Shown one piece after another: positions 17,911 to 25,968 of a stretch of DNA of 64,000 bases (position 1 is the stretch's first letter; every line of letters starts with the position of its first letter). The stretch is from Clostridium sp. 1001271B_151109_B4 (lineage in GTDB: Bacteria; Bacillota; Clostridia; Clostridiales; Clostridiaceae), in assembly GCF_015670405.1 (NCBI RefSeq), contig NZ_JADPBQ010000005.1:62001-126000 (forward strand). Direction: 5' to 3'. The notes under the pieces are model-generated. The model saw nothing but the letters and a program-made list of their open reading frames with translations, was not told where the DNA came from and searched no databases. Position numbers and translations under genes: made by a program.

Positions 17911-18074
17911 AATATACCTCCCAAAAATAAATAATGTTTGTATATTTTAGTATTTGTCTTTAGAGATAAAAATAAACAGATAAAAGCTTATAAAATAAAA
18001 TGATTTTTTAAACAGTATGAAAATTATTCAAAATATAGTATAATTTTAACCAAATATGATGAAAAAGAGGGAAA

Positions 18075-18377
18075 ATGAAGAACAAACTTATTAAATTCAC
18101 TGAAGCAGGAGGTACTATAACTGTTAGTATTTGTGAATTAGAAGGCAAAGTTAGAATAGTCGTAAAGGATACTGGAGTATGAAGAGATGAAAAGTATCAC
18201 AATAATATTTTTGATAGATTTGGTCAGGTTTATAGCGTCTCTTCCGAAATATTTTGGGGTAGTGGATTAGGTTTAACTTTGACTAAGAATTTAATTAATC
18301 TTCATGGAGGAGAAATTAGCGTAATTAGTGAAATTGGTAAGGAAAGTGAATTTATTATTATATTACCTATACAATAG
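18075..18377 (+). pseudogene. Remnant of a sensor histidine kinase (ATPase domain only, internal TGA)
   Basis: Translating 18075 onward gives a kinase HATPase domain. It starts in the N-box (LIKFTEAGGTITVSI), reaches the G1 box (VVKDTGV), meets an in-frame TGA at 18180-18182, and then continues in the same frame through the F-box (IFDRFGQV) and G2 box (GSGLGLTLTKNLINLHGGE) to EFIIILPIQ and TAG. The sensor, dimerisation and phospho-His regions are gone. The fragment ends 17 bases before the crp/fnr gene, so the deletion may have fused that regulator to a new upstream region. No intact response regulator is nearby. Confidence 0.88.
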
Positions 18378-18394
18378 TAAAAAGGAAGTATTAT

Positions 18395-19075
18395 ATGGAA
18401 AGTATAATTAAAATAATAAAGAAAAATCAATTATTTATTGGATTAAGTGATGAAAACATACAAGGTGTATTAAAAGAAATAAAGTATTACGTAAAGACTT
18501 ATAGTAAAGGCGAAATAATTGCACATGAAGATGATGAATGTAGAAGTTTAGCCTTGGTTTTAGATGGAATTGTAGAAATACAAAGATTATATTCTAATGG
18601 TAAATACATAGTATTAAACAGATTAGATGAAGGAGATGTATTTGGAGAAGCATTAGTATTTTCAAAAACAAAGGCTTATCCAGCAACTGTTATTGCTTTA
18701 AGTGAATGTAAGATACTTTTTATAAATAAAAATGATGTTTTAAAAATATGCTCAAATGAAGAAAAAGTATTAGAAAATTTTATTTCTTTATTAAGCAATA
18801 AGGTTTTTATTTTAAATTCTAAGATAAAGAGTATATCATTCAAAAGTATAAGACAAAAGGTTATTAATTATATTTTAAATGAAGTAAAAGAACAAAAAAG
18901 CAATTCTATTATGTTGAAAAATACAAAAGAGGAGATTGCAGCATTATTAGGAATTCCAAGGCCATCATTATCAAGAGAATTGATTAATTTAAGAGAGATG
19001 AATTATATTGAATTTGATAGAAAAATAATAAATGTATTAGATATCGAAGGTTTAGAAGAAGAATTATTTATATAA
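18395..19075 (+). CDS. Crp/Fnr-family transcriptional regulator, probable regulator of hcp
   Basis: 226 residues: an N-terminal cyclic-nucleotide-binding-type beta barrel (about 15-125; GEIIAHEDDECRSLALVLDG, GDVFGEALVF), a long dimer helix, and a C-terminal Crp-type winged helix (about 150-215) with recognition helix TKEEIAALLGIPRPSLSREL. It lacks the N-terminal Cys cluster of oxygen-sensing Fnr. A regulator of this family directly upstream of hcp fits HcpR, the nitrosative-stress regulator of anaerobes. In line with that, GTAAC-N4-GTTAC lies between the two genes at about -41.5 of a candidate hcp promoter. An AAAGGAAG site precedes the ATG. The ligand is not known. Confidence 0.88.
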   Translation: MESIIKIIKKNQLFIGLSDENIQGVLKEIKYYVKTYSKGEIIAHEDDECRSLALVLDGIVEIQRLYSNGKYIVLNRLDEGDVFGEALVFSKTKAYPATVIALSECKILFINKNDVLKICSNEEKVLENFISLLSNKVFILNSKIKSISFKSIRQKVINYILNEVKEQKSNSIMLKNTKEEIAALLGIPRPSLSRELINLREMNYIEFDRKIINVLDIEGLEEELFI

Positions 19076-19117
19076 AAAAAGAATCTGTAACAAATGTTAC
19101 GGATTCTTTTTTTATAT
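19074..19117 (+). terminator. Terminator after the crp/fnr gene, containing an Fnr-type palindrome
   Basis: A stem of about 18 bp (AAAAAAAGAATC-u-GTAAC / GTTAC-g-GATTCTTTTTTT) with a 4-base loop AAAT and a T-run. Its tip is the palindrome annotated at 19087-19100. Confidence 0.88.
19087..19100. promoter_or_regulatory. Crp/Fnr-type operator candidate upstream of hcp
   Basis: GTAAC-AAAT-GTTAC is a perfect inverted repeat with the 5-4-5 geometry of Fnr/Crp-family sites, centre at 19093.5. A TAGAAT -10 at 19123-19128 predicts a start near 19135. That places the site at -41.5, the class II activator position. Confidence 0.7.
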
Positions 19118-19122
19118 AGATA

Positions 19123-19128
19123 TAGAAT
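19123..19128 (+). promoter_or_regulatory. Likely -10 element of hcp
   Basis: TAGAAT, with no good -35 at the proper distance. This is expected for an activator-dependent promoter with the operator covering the -35 zone. Confidence 0.55.
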
Positions 19129-19173
19129 AAACACATAAAGTTTAAAAATATATTTCAAAAGGGGATTTTAAGT

Positions 19174-20901
19174 ATGGAAAATAAGATGTTTTGTTTTCAA
19201 TGTCAAGAAACAGCAGGATGTAGTGGATGTACTAAATTTGGTGTGTGTGGAAAAAGTCCAGAACTTGCAAATATGCAAGATTTATTAATATATGTTACTA
19301 AGGGATTATCAGAGGTAACAACAAGATTAAGAAAAGAAGGAAAGAAAATAGATAAAGAATTAAATCACTTTATTACATTAAATTTATTTACAACTATAAC
19401 AAATGCTAATTTTGATAATGAAGTGTTTTATAGTAGAGTTAAGGAAACTTTAAGAATAAAGGCTGAATTAATGGCTAAATTAGATAATAAAGAAGGTTTA
19501 TCAGAGGTAGCTTTATGGGATGCTTATTCAAATGAAGAAATGGAGAAAAAAGCAGGTATTTTAGAAAAGATTAAAGGTATTGTAGGTGTAAATAAGGAAG
19601 CTAAATCATTAAATTTAATATTAGAAGAAAAGTCAAATAGTGATGAAGTTGGTGTTCTTGCAACAAAAGATGAGGATATAAGATCGTTAAGAGAACTTAT
19701 AACTTATGGATTAAAAGGATTATCAGCATATTCGAAGCATGCTAATGCGCTAGGATATGATAATGAAGAAATAGATGCATTTATGCAAGAAACTTTGGCT
19801 AAATTAGTAGATGATACTTTAACTGTAGATGAGTTAATTGCTTTAACATTAGAAACAGGTAAAGTAGGGGTTGATGGTATGGCATTATTAGATACTGCTA
19901 ATACTACAACTTATGGTAATCCAGAAATAACTAAAGTAAATATAGGAGTAGGTAAGAATCCAGGAATTTTAGTATCTGGACATGATTTAAAGGATATAGA
20001 GCAATTGTTAATTCAAACTGAAGGAACTGGTGTAGATGTTTATACTCATTCAGAAATGTTACCAGCTCATTATTATCCAAATTTAAAGAAGTACAAGCAC
20101 TTAGTAGGTAACTATGGTAATGCATGGTGGAAGCAAAGAGAAGAATTTGAAAGCTTCAACGGACCAATATTAATGACTACTAACTGTATAGTACCACCAA
20201 AGAATGAAAGCTATAAATCAAGAATGTATACAACAGGAGCAGCAGGATTTGAAGGTTGTGTTCATATTGAGGCTGATGAAAATGGTAAAAAAGATTTTAC
20301 TGCAATAATTGAACAAGCTAAGAAGTGTAAAGCTCCAACAGAAATAGAACAAGGTGAAATAATTGGTGGATTTGCACATGCACAAGTTTTAGCGTTAGCA
20401 GATAAAGTTGTTGAAGCTGTTAAAACAGGTGCAATAAAGAAATTCTTTGTAATGGCTGGATGTGACGGAAGAGCTAAATCAAGAAATTACTATACTGACT
20501 TTGCAAAGGCTTTACCAAAAGATACAGTAATATTAACTGCAGGTTGTGCTAAATATAAATATAATAAATTAGATCTTGGTGATATAAATGGAATTCCAAG
20601 AGTTTTAGATGCAGGACAATGTAATGATTCATATTCATTAGCATTAATTGCATTAAAATTAAAAGAGGTATTTGAGTTAGAAGATATTAATGAATTACCA
20701 ATAGCATTTAATATTGCTTGGTATGAACAAAAGGCGGTAATTGTATTATTATCATTATTATATCTTGGAGTAAAGAATATTCATTTAGGACCAACACTTC
20801 CAGCATTCCTTTCACCAAATGTAGCAAAAGTTTTAGTTGAAAACTTTGGAATTGGTGGAATAACTAATGTAGAAGATGATATGAAGATGTTCTTAAGTTA
20901 A
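19174..20901 (+). CDS. hcp: Hydroxylamine reductase / hybrid cluster protein
   Basis: A cytoplasmic iron-sulfur protein of 575 residues. It carries one [4Fe-4S] and one hybrid Fe-S-O cluster; the family reduces hydroxylamine in vitro and is assigned NO reductase or nitrosative defence roles. The N-terminal cysteines C7, C10, C19 and C25 have the C-x2-C-x8-C-x5-C spacing of the anaerobe class. Hybrid-cluster ligands are visible downstream: [41 protein letters not shown] and AGQCNDSYS. The ATG follows AAAAGGGGAT. It sits after a Crp/Fnr gene and an Fnr-type palindrome, implying activation by that regulator. It is followed by a strong hairpin. Confidence 0.96.
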   Translation: MENKMFCFQCQETAGCSGCTKFGVCGKSPELANMQDLLIYVTKGLSEVTTRLRKEGKKIDKELNHFITLNLFTTITNANFDNEVFYSRVKETLRIKAELMAKLDNKEGLSEVALWDAYSNEEMEKKAGILEKIKGIVGVNKEAKSLNLILEEKSNSDEVGVLATKDEDIRSLRELITYGLKGLSAYSKHANALGYDNEEIDAFMQETLAKLVDDTLTVDELIALTLETGKVGVDGMALLDTANTTTYGNPEITKVNIGVGKNPGILVSGHDLKDIEQLLIQTEGTGVDVYTHSEMLPAHYYPNLKKYKHLVGNYGNAWWKQREEFESFNGPILMTTNCIVPPKNESYKSRMYTTGAAGFEGCVHIEADENGKKDFTAIIEQAKKCKAPTEIEQGEIIGGFAHAQVLALADKVVEAVKTGAIKKFFVMAGCDGRAKSRNYYTDFAKALPKDTVILTAGCAKYKYNKLDLGDINGIPRVLDAGQCNDSYSLALIALKLKEVFELEDINELPIAFNIAWYEQKAVIVLLSLLYLGVKNIHLGPTLPAFLSPNVAKVLVENFGIGGITNVEDDMKMFLS

Positions 20902-21247
20902 TAATTAAAAAAGATAGAATTTTAATAAAGGTATAAGAAATTCCTAGAAGTGTTATTTTACATAAGCTACTTCTAGGAATTTTCTGATTTTATAAGGAAA
21001 TTAATAAGAAGGTTAAGTGATTATAATGATAAAGTGATAGTGATAATGCCATTTCTTTATTGAAAATTACTAGCTTTTCTAAGATAAGAATGACTTTCAT
21101 AAATTTATAATTTGCCATGGATTATGTGGAGTAAAGAGTGATTATTAATGACTGAATTGTGTATATTATAGTAGGTAAGTAAAAAGAGAGGTTAAGTTTT
21201 TTATTTAAGTAATTAAAAAAATAACATAAATATGGAGGGAAAAGGTT
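20902..21247. other. Intergenic region after hcp
   Basis: The first 85 bases contain the hcp terminator. The rest is AT-rich with no convincing ORF, RNA or consensus promoter, apart from the ribosome site ATGGAGGG at 21233-21240 for the next gene. Confidence 0.6.
20938..20985 (+). terminator. Terminator of hcp
   Basis: A 14-bp perfect stem AAATTCCTAGAAGT (20938-20951) / ACTTCTAGGAATTT (20969-20982), 17-base loop, then TTCTGATTTT. The TTCCTAGAA core recurs in the hairpin at 21661-21711. Confidence 0.85.
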
Positions 21248-21625
21248 ATGTATAAAAGTATGATAAGATCATTTGGAAAATGTATGTTGTATGCCGTAAT
21301 ATTAAGCGCAGTATTAATTCTTACCGCATTGGTAATTACTAAAACTGCAATGTGTCCATTAAATGATGTGCTTTTTATGGAAGGAATACTTTTTGTCATG
21401 CTAGGAATTTTTTCTTCTATAGGAGGAAATCCCATTGGATTATCATTTCAAGTAACTGAACAAAATAATGCACAATATTTAGCTAAGTTTGATAATGAAA
21501 GTTTTGAATTGGAAAAGAAAAATGAAGAGTTGCCAAAAATAGAAACGACTATAAATATAAGTACAACAATGATTTCTTTAGTTATTGCAGGAGTAGTATG
21601 TATATTAATCAATTATATAATTTAA
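21248..21625 (+). CDS. Small membrane protein of unknown function
   Basis: 125 residues that I do not recognise. Two hydrophobic helices come first (about 12-32 and 43-63), separated by a short loop containing TKTAMCPLND. A hydrophilic, acidic and coiled-coil-prone stretch follows (about 70-100, ESFELEKKNEELPKIE), then a third helix (about 104-124) that ends the protein. This gives a cytoplasmic or extracytoplasmic domain of about 40 residues between helices 2 and 3. A good GGAGGG ribosome site precedes the ATG. It is flanked on both sides by hairpins that share the core TTCCTAGAA, so it is probably a single-gene unit. Confidence 0.72.
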   Translation: MYKSMIRSFGKCMLYAVILSAVLILTALVITKTAMCPLNDVLFMEGILFVMLGIFSSIGGNPIGLSFQVTEQNNAQYLAKFDNESFELEKKNEELPKIETTINISTTMISLVIAGVVCILINYII

Positions 21626-21627
21626 TT

Positions 21628-21711
21628 CCGGTAAACGATTACTAAAAATTTTAAATAAATAAAAAGTTCCTAGAATATTTACCGGGGGATGGTATCTTCT
21701 AGGAACTTTTT
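21628..21711 (+). terminator. Terminator with possible loop pseudoknot
   Basis: A 15-bp perfect stem AAAAAGTTCCTAGAA (21661-21675) / TTCTAGGAACTTTTT (21697-21711). The 21-base loop contains TTTACCGG (21678-21685), exactly complementary to CCGGTAAA (21628-21635) just upstream of the stem. This is enough for a pseudoknot. Confidence 0.8.
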
Positions 21712-21825
21712 GTATTAGGGGAAATTTTTTGTTTCACTTTATGTATTTAGTATAATATTTAAATTTGTCAATTGTGTTTCAAATCAATGAAAATAATATG
21801 ATTTAAATTTACATATGAATTTTTG

Positions 21826-21854
21826 TTGGGTAATAATGTAAAGTAATTTATAAT
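21826..21854 (+). promoter_or_regulatory. Promoter of the flavodoxin-helicase operon
   Basis: TTGGGT (21826-21831), 17-base spacer, TATAAT (21849-21854), 40 bases before the ATG. Confidence 0.62.
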
Positions 21855-21894
21855 AATGTTATATTAATTAATATAAAAAAGAGGAGATTATTCT

Positions 21895-22377
21895 ATGAGG
21901 AATTTAGTTGTGTTTTACTCATTAGAAGGAAATACAAGGTTAATTGCAGAATCAATAGCAAAGGCTATAAATGCAGAGGTTTTAGAACTAAAAACAAAAA
22001 AGAAGTATAGTGATAAAGGGTTTAAAAAATATTTCTCGGGAGGAAGAAGTGTAATTTTAAAAGAAAAGCCAGAGCTTTTGTATTTAGATAAAGATGTTAA
22101 TCAATATGATAATATTTTTATTGGAACACCTATATGGGTGGGAACTTATGCACCACCATTTAATACTTTTTTAAAAAATAATAAAATTGAAAAAAAGAAT
22201 ATCGGATTATTTGCATGTCATGGTGGAGGAGCAGCAACTAAATTTTTTAATAATATAAAAAAAGAAATTCCTAATAATAAGTTTATAGGAGAAATTGATT
22301 TTATGGAGCCACTTAAAAATAATAAAGAGGAAAAGGTTAAAAAAGCAATAATGTGGGCAAAAGAACTAATAGGTTAG
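21895..22377 (+). CDS. Flavodoxin-family protein
   Basis: A 160-residue FMN-binding electron carrier or flavodoxin-like reductase. The N-terminal phosphate loop is YSLEGNTRLIAESIA (residues 8-22; flavodoxins use T/S-x-T-G-x-T). The 50s/60s loop equivalent is GTPIWVGTYAPP, and the third FMN contact is FACHGGGAATKFF. The single alpha/beta domain spans the whole chain. It lies 12 bases before a SUV3-like helicase gene, so the two are co-transcribed, though no functional link is obvious. It may act as a quinone or disulfide reductase partner rather than as a ferredoxin substitute. Confidence 0.85.
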   Translation: MRNLVVFYSLEGNTRLIAESIAKAINAEVLELKTKKKYSDKGFKKYFSGGRSVILKEKPELLYLDKDVNQYDNIFIGTPIWVGTYAPPFNTFLKNNKIEKKNIGLFACHGGGAATKFFNNIKKEIPNNKFIGEIDFMEPLKNNKEEKVKKAIMWAKELIG

Positions 22378-22389
22378 TGGAGGAATTAT

Positions 22390-24147
22390 ATGAAAAAGAA
22401 TGCAGCACTAAGAGAGTTTAAAAAGTTAAAGAGTCAAATTAATCAAATAGAGGAAATAGCGCATCATTCAAAAGTAGGAGCGTTAATAGAACAAGAAACT
22501 TCAATTAGAAAGAAAATTAAATTATTAAAGGAAATGGAAAATGAAGGATTTAAAGAATATCAAGATGTATGTGATAGATATGAAGAGATATTAGAAGACA
22601 TTTCTAAGAGAATGCTTGAAGATTATAATAAAAAAAATAATACTGATTTTGATTTTTATGAAGTGGTTAGGGGGAACTATAATACTTTTTTAAATTCAGG
22701 TGTTATGACAGTTCTTACAAAGAAGCATATACCGAAACTTATTGGAGAAGCTTTTGAAGAGGCTTTCCCAGATAACCCAAAAGATGAATATATGGTAACA
22801 AGAAGAATGAAAAGAAAGATTTATGTTCACTTAGGGGATACAAATACAGGAAAGACTTATAATGCAGTAGAAAGATTAAAAACAGCTAAAAAAGGCGCTT
22901 ATTTATCACCACTTAGAATACTTGCATTAGAAAATTATGAAAAATTGAATAATGAAGGTGTAGTTTGCGATTTAATGACTGGAGAAGAGGAAATAATTAA
23001 AGAAAATGCTACACATGTGTCATGTACGATTGAGAAGGTTAATTTAAAGCAAAGTTATGATATTGCAGTTATTGATGAAATACAAATGATTAATGATTCT
23101 CAAAGAGGTATTGCATGGACTAGAGCATTGCTTGGTCTTAGATGTAATGAAATTCATATTTGTGGAGCAATAAATGCTAAAGAGTTGTTAATTAAAATTT
23201 TAGACGATTGTGAAGATGATTATGAAATAAAAGAATATCATAGAAGTATACCGTTAGAAGTTGAAAATAAAAACTTTAGCTATAATGATGTTCAAGAAGG
23301 GGATGCTATTGTAGTTTTCTCTAAAAAGAGGGTTTTGGAAATAGCTCAAGATTATTCTAACAAAAATATTAAGACTAGCATTATTTACGGTGATTTACCA
23401 CCAGAAGTTAGAAAGATGCAATATGAACAATTTATAAATAAAGAAAATAAAGTGCTAGTTACAACTGATGCTATTGGAATGGGAGTTAATCTTCCAATTA
23501 GAAGAGTTATATTCATGTCCATAAGAAAGTTTGATGGTGAAGAAATGAGAGAGTTAACTTCACAAGAGGTAAAGCAAGTAGCCGGTAGAGCTGGTAGAAA
23601 AGGTATATATGATGTTGGATATGTTGCAGGTGTTTCTGATACGCATAATTTTTTAAGTAGAAAGTTAGAGGTAAAAGATGAAGTAATTAAAGAAGCTGTT
23701 GTAGGTCCATCAGAGGCCATACTTACTATTAAAAGCTTACCATTAAATGAAAAGCTAGTTTTATGGAAAACTAGAGAAGAAAAGATTGAGTATTATACAA
23801 AGATGGATATTAGTGAGTATTTATTGATATTAGAAAAAATTAAAAGATATAAGCTTAAGGAAGAGGATCAATGGGATTTATTAAAAGTTCCTTTTGATGT
23901 TTCAAGTGAAGAACTTATGAATAAATTCCTCGAGTATGTAGAAGAGGTTTTTGTTGCTAAGGTAAAAGAAATAACAAAGCCAGAATGTTTTACAGGAAAT
24001 CTTGACGATTTAGAGATTTATTATCAAAAGATTAATATGTATTATTCCTTTTCAAAGATATTTAATCTAAAATTTGATGTGGATTGGGTCTATAGTGAAA
24101 GGCTTAAAGTAAGTGAAGATATAAATGAAATTTTAGTTAAAATTTAA
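22390..24147 (+). CDS. SUV3-like superfamily 2 RNA helicase
   Basis: A 585-residue ATP-dependent helicase. The N-terminal 140 residues are helical and coiled-coil-like. The helicase core follows: motif I GDTNTGKTY (about 156-164), Ia SPLRILALEN, II DEIQM (the DEIQ box distinctive of SUV3/mitochondrial-degradosome helicases), a GRAIN-less motif III around ICGAINAKELL, IV VVFSKKRV, V TTDAIGMGVNLP and VI QVAGRAGRKG. A helical C-terminal domain ends the protein. Eukaryotic SUV3 unwinds RNA for 3'-5' decay; the bacterial relatives are poorly studied. It is second in an operon with a flavodoxin and directly upstream of the Ter locus. Family assignment is strong; substrate is inferred. Confidence 0.85.
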   Translation: MKKNAALREFKKLKSQINQIEEIAHHSKVGALIEQETSIRKKIKLLKEMENEGFKEYQDVCDRYEEILEDISKRMLEDYNKKNNTDFDFYEVVRGNYNTFLNSGVMTVLTKKHIPKLIGEAFEEAFPDNPKDEYMVTRRMKRKIYVHLGDTNTGKTYNAVERLKTAKKGAYLSPLRILALENYEKLNNEGVVCDLMTGEEEIIKENATHVSCTIEKVNLKQSYDIAVIDEIQMINDSQRGIAWTRALLGLRCNEIHICGAINAKELLIKILDDCEDDYEIKEYHRSIPLEVENKNFSYNDVQEGDAIVVFSKKRVLEIAQDYSNKNIKTSIIYGDLPPEVRKMQYEQFINKENKVLVTTDAIGMGVNLPIRRVIFMSIRKFDGEEMRELTSQEVKQVAGRAGRKGIYDVGYVAGVSDTHNFLSRKLEVKDEVIKEAVVGPSEAILTIKSLPLNEKLVLWKTREEKIEYYTKMDISEYLLILEKIKRYKLKEEDQWDLLKVPFDVSSEELMNKFLEYVEEVFVAKVKEITKPECFTGNLDDLEIYYQKINMYYSFSKIFNLKFDVDWVYSERLKVSEDINEILVKI

Positions 24148-24179
24148 TTTTATAATTATATAAGAGTTATGAAATTATT

Positions 24180-24215
24180 AAAAATGCCATGAGTTATTAT
24201 ACTTGTGGTATTTTT
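24180..24215 (+). terminator. Terminator after the SUV3-like helicase
   Basis: Stem AAAAATGCCA (24180-24189) / TGGTATTTTT (24206-24215) with one G-U pair, 16-base loop, T5 end. Confidence 0.7.
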
Positions 24216-24333
24216 ATATCAACTAATGAAATAGTATGTTCATTAAAGAAAAGTAGATAAACAAAATTTAACATGTATTTAAGAGTATTTACTGTGAAAA
24301 AACAATAATATTAGGAAATAAAGTTAAGAAATG

Positions 24334-24363
24334 TTGAAAGATGGATATTAAATAAGGTAAAAT
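24334..24363 (+). promoter_or_regulatory. Promoter of yceG-telA
   Basis: TTGAAA (24334-24339), 18-base spacer, TAAAAT (24358-24363), 41 bases before the yceG start. Confidence 0.6.
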
Positions 24364-24404
24364 TTATATATAAGTATAATTTAGAGAAAGCAAGAGGAAT
24401 ATTA

Positions 24405-25952
24405 ATGGCTATAAATTTAAAAAACATAACAATGTATATGTTTAGAACTATTTACGAGCGAGAGGATGTATATAATAAGTTTAAGCCATATTTTTATAGA
24501 TTTATAGGTGTAGAAGATAGTTCTAATTACGATAATTACATTAAGACAGTTGAAAGTAAGTGTTTAGAAGAAAAGGATAAGTGCATTATATTTGACGGAT
24601 CTATACCGTTAAGTGGAGAGATGGAGTTAATTCAATATATATTTAATGAACTTTCATCTATGGATGTGTATAAAATGACTTCTCAGGAAATTGTTATTTT
24701 TGATGACTTTGAAATTAACTTTAAGTTTTTAAGTGCATTAGAATACGTTATTCCAATAGCCTGTAATAAAGAAAATTTTTTTAATGATAATGTAAGAAAT
24801 AATTTTATAACAAAGCTAATTGTTTGGGGTTATACATATGTGAGGAATATAAAGTATGATTCAAATATAAATCCTAAATGTATTTATTATGGAAATATTG
24901 AAAGACATGAAATTTACTTTCTAATTATGCTTTATAAAATGGGATACGATGTTATTTATATTAATCCGCTAAAAGAAGAGTTTTGGAATGAAATAGAAGA
25001 AGATAGCTTAAGTAATTGTATAAAAAGTATGGGGATTTTGAGTATAGAATCATTTAATGAAAGAGCTAGTAAGGGGAAGGTTATTGATAATTTTGAAACA
25101 ATTACTAAGCAAATTCAAAGAGAAGTAGAGGAGAAATTGTTTTCTAAAACGGGAGTTTTTAAACCATGGCAATTTAGAAAAGGTTATACTAAAAGTGTAT
25201 TATTAGATACTGTTTTAGAAGATGTTTATATTTATTGGAATGAACCTTGTAAATTAAGAAGTGGATTTAAGGTTGAAGGAGATACAGTTAGAGTACCGTG
25301 TTTCTTTAAGAAAATAGATGGGATGTATAATGATGAGTATGAATATCAAAAGCTTGTAAAACATTGTACTTCATCACCTAATACTTTGGTGTTTAATGGA
25401 ATATATTTTTCAGAAGATGTAAAGTTTACAGATGACATGTATCAAATTATGTTTTGTCAATTAAGTGATGGTACTTTTGATATTGAAGCAATTAAGAAAT
25501 TACCGATATATAAATTTTCTAAATATAGTGAAGATGTGCAAAACTTCTTACTTAAAAAATTTAATGAAACAATTACCAGTAAGGAATTGTACAATAAAAA
25601 TTTTAGTAAAGAAGAAATATTGAAATTACTTGTATTAGTTTTAGGGTTAAACGAGAGTATTGTCAGATTAGTAGATAATTTTGATTTTACAGGTGCTATT
25701 CCTAAAATAGTAATTTATCTTGAAGAAGAAGAGGTTTTACCGGAATCGATGCAAATTCTTTTAGGATATATTCATACTATTGGTATAGATATAGTAATTT
25801 TTAATCCATCAGGATTATTTAATATTGATAATGTAATAAAAGAAACTGTATTAAATGACTTTAGATTGGAAGTAATGAAATATGATTCAACTTATAAGGA
25901 GTTAATTAGTATGAAGCAGGGGATATTTTCAAAATTTTTAAAGAATAAATAA
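24405..25952 (+). CDS. yceG: YceG-like protein of the Ter/tellurite-type stress locus
   Basis: A 515-residue cytoplasmic protein resembling Bacillus subtilis YceG (537 residues), the partner of TelA/YceH and TerD proteins. Pfam describes it as a putative part of a biosynthetic module. It looks like a duplicated alpha/beta fold with alternating hydrophobic strands: IVIFDDFEINF and VIYINPLK in the first half, IVIYLEEEE and DIVIFNPSGL in the second. No ATPase or catalytic motif is obvious to me. It starts the unit yceG-telA; telA follows after 16 bases. The family call rests on size, order of neighbours and overall sequence character. Biochemical function is unknown even for the family. Confidence 0.82.
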   Translation: MAINLKNITMYMFRTIYEREDVYNKFKPYFYRFIGVEDSSNYDNYIKTVESKCLEEKDKCIIFDGSIPLSGEMELIQYIFNELSSMDVYKMTSQEIVIFDDFEINFKFLSALEYVIPIACNKENFFNDNVRNNFITKLIVWGYTYVRNIKYDSNINPKCIYYGNIERHEIYFLIMLYKMGYDVIYINPLKEEFWNEIEEDSLSNCIKSMGILSIESFNERASKGKVIDNFETITKQIQREVEEKLFSKTGVFKPWQFRKGYTKSVLLDTVLEDVYIYWNEPCKLRSGFKVEGDTVRVPCFFKKIDGMYNDEYEYQKLVKHCTSSPNTLVFNGIYFSEDVKFTDDMYQIMFCQLSDGTFDIEAIKKLPIYKFSKYSEDVQNFLLKKFNETITSKELYNKNFSKEEILKLLVLVLGLNESIVRLVDNFDFTGAIPKIVIYLEEEEVLPESMQILLGYIHTIGIDIVIFNPSGLFNIDNVIKETVLNDFRLEVMKYDSTYKELISMKQGIFSKFLKNK

Positions 25953-25968
25953 AGGTGGAGTTATAACA

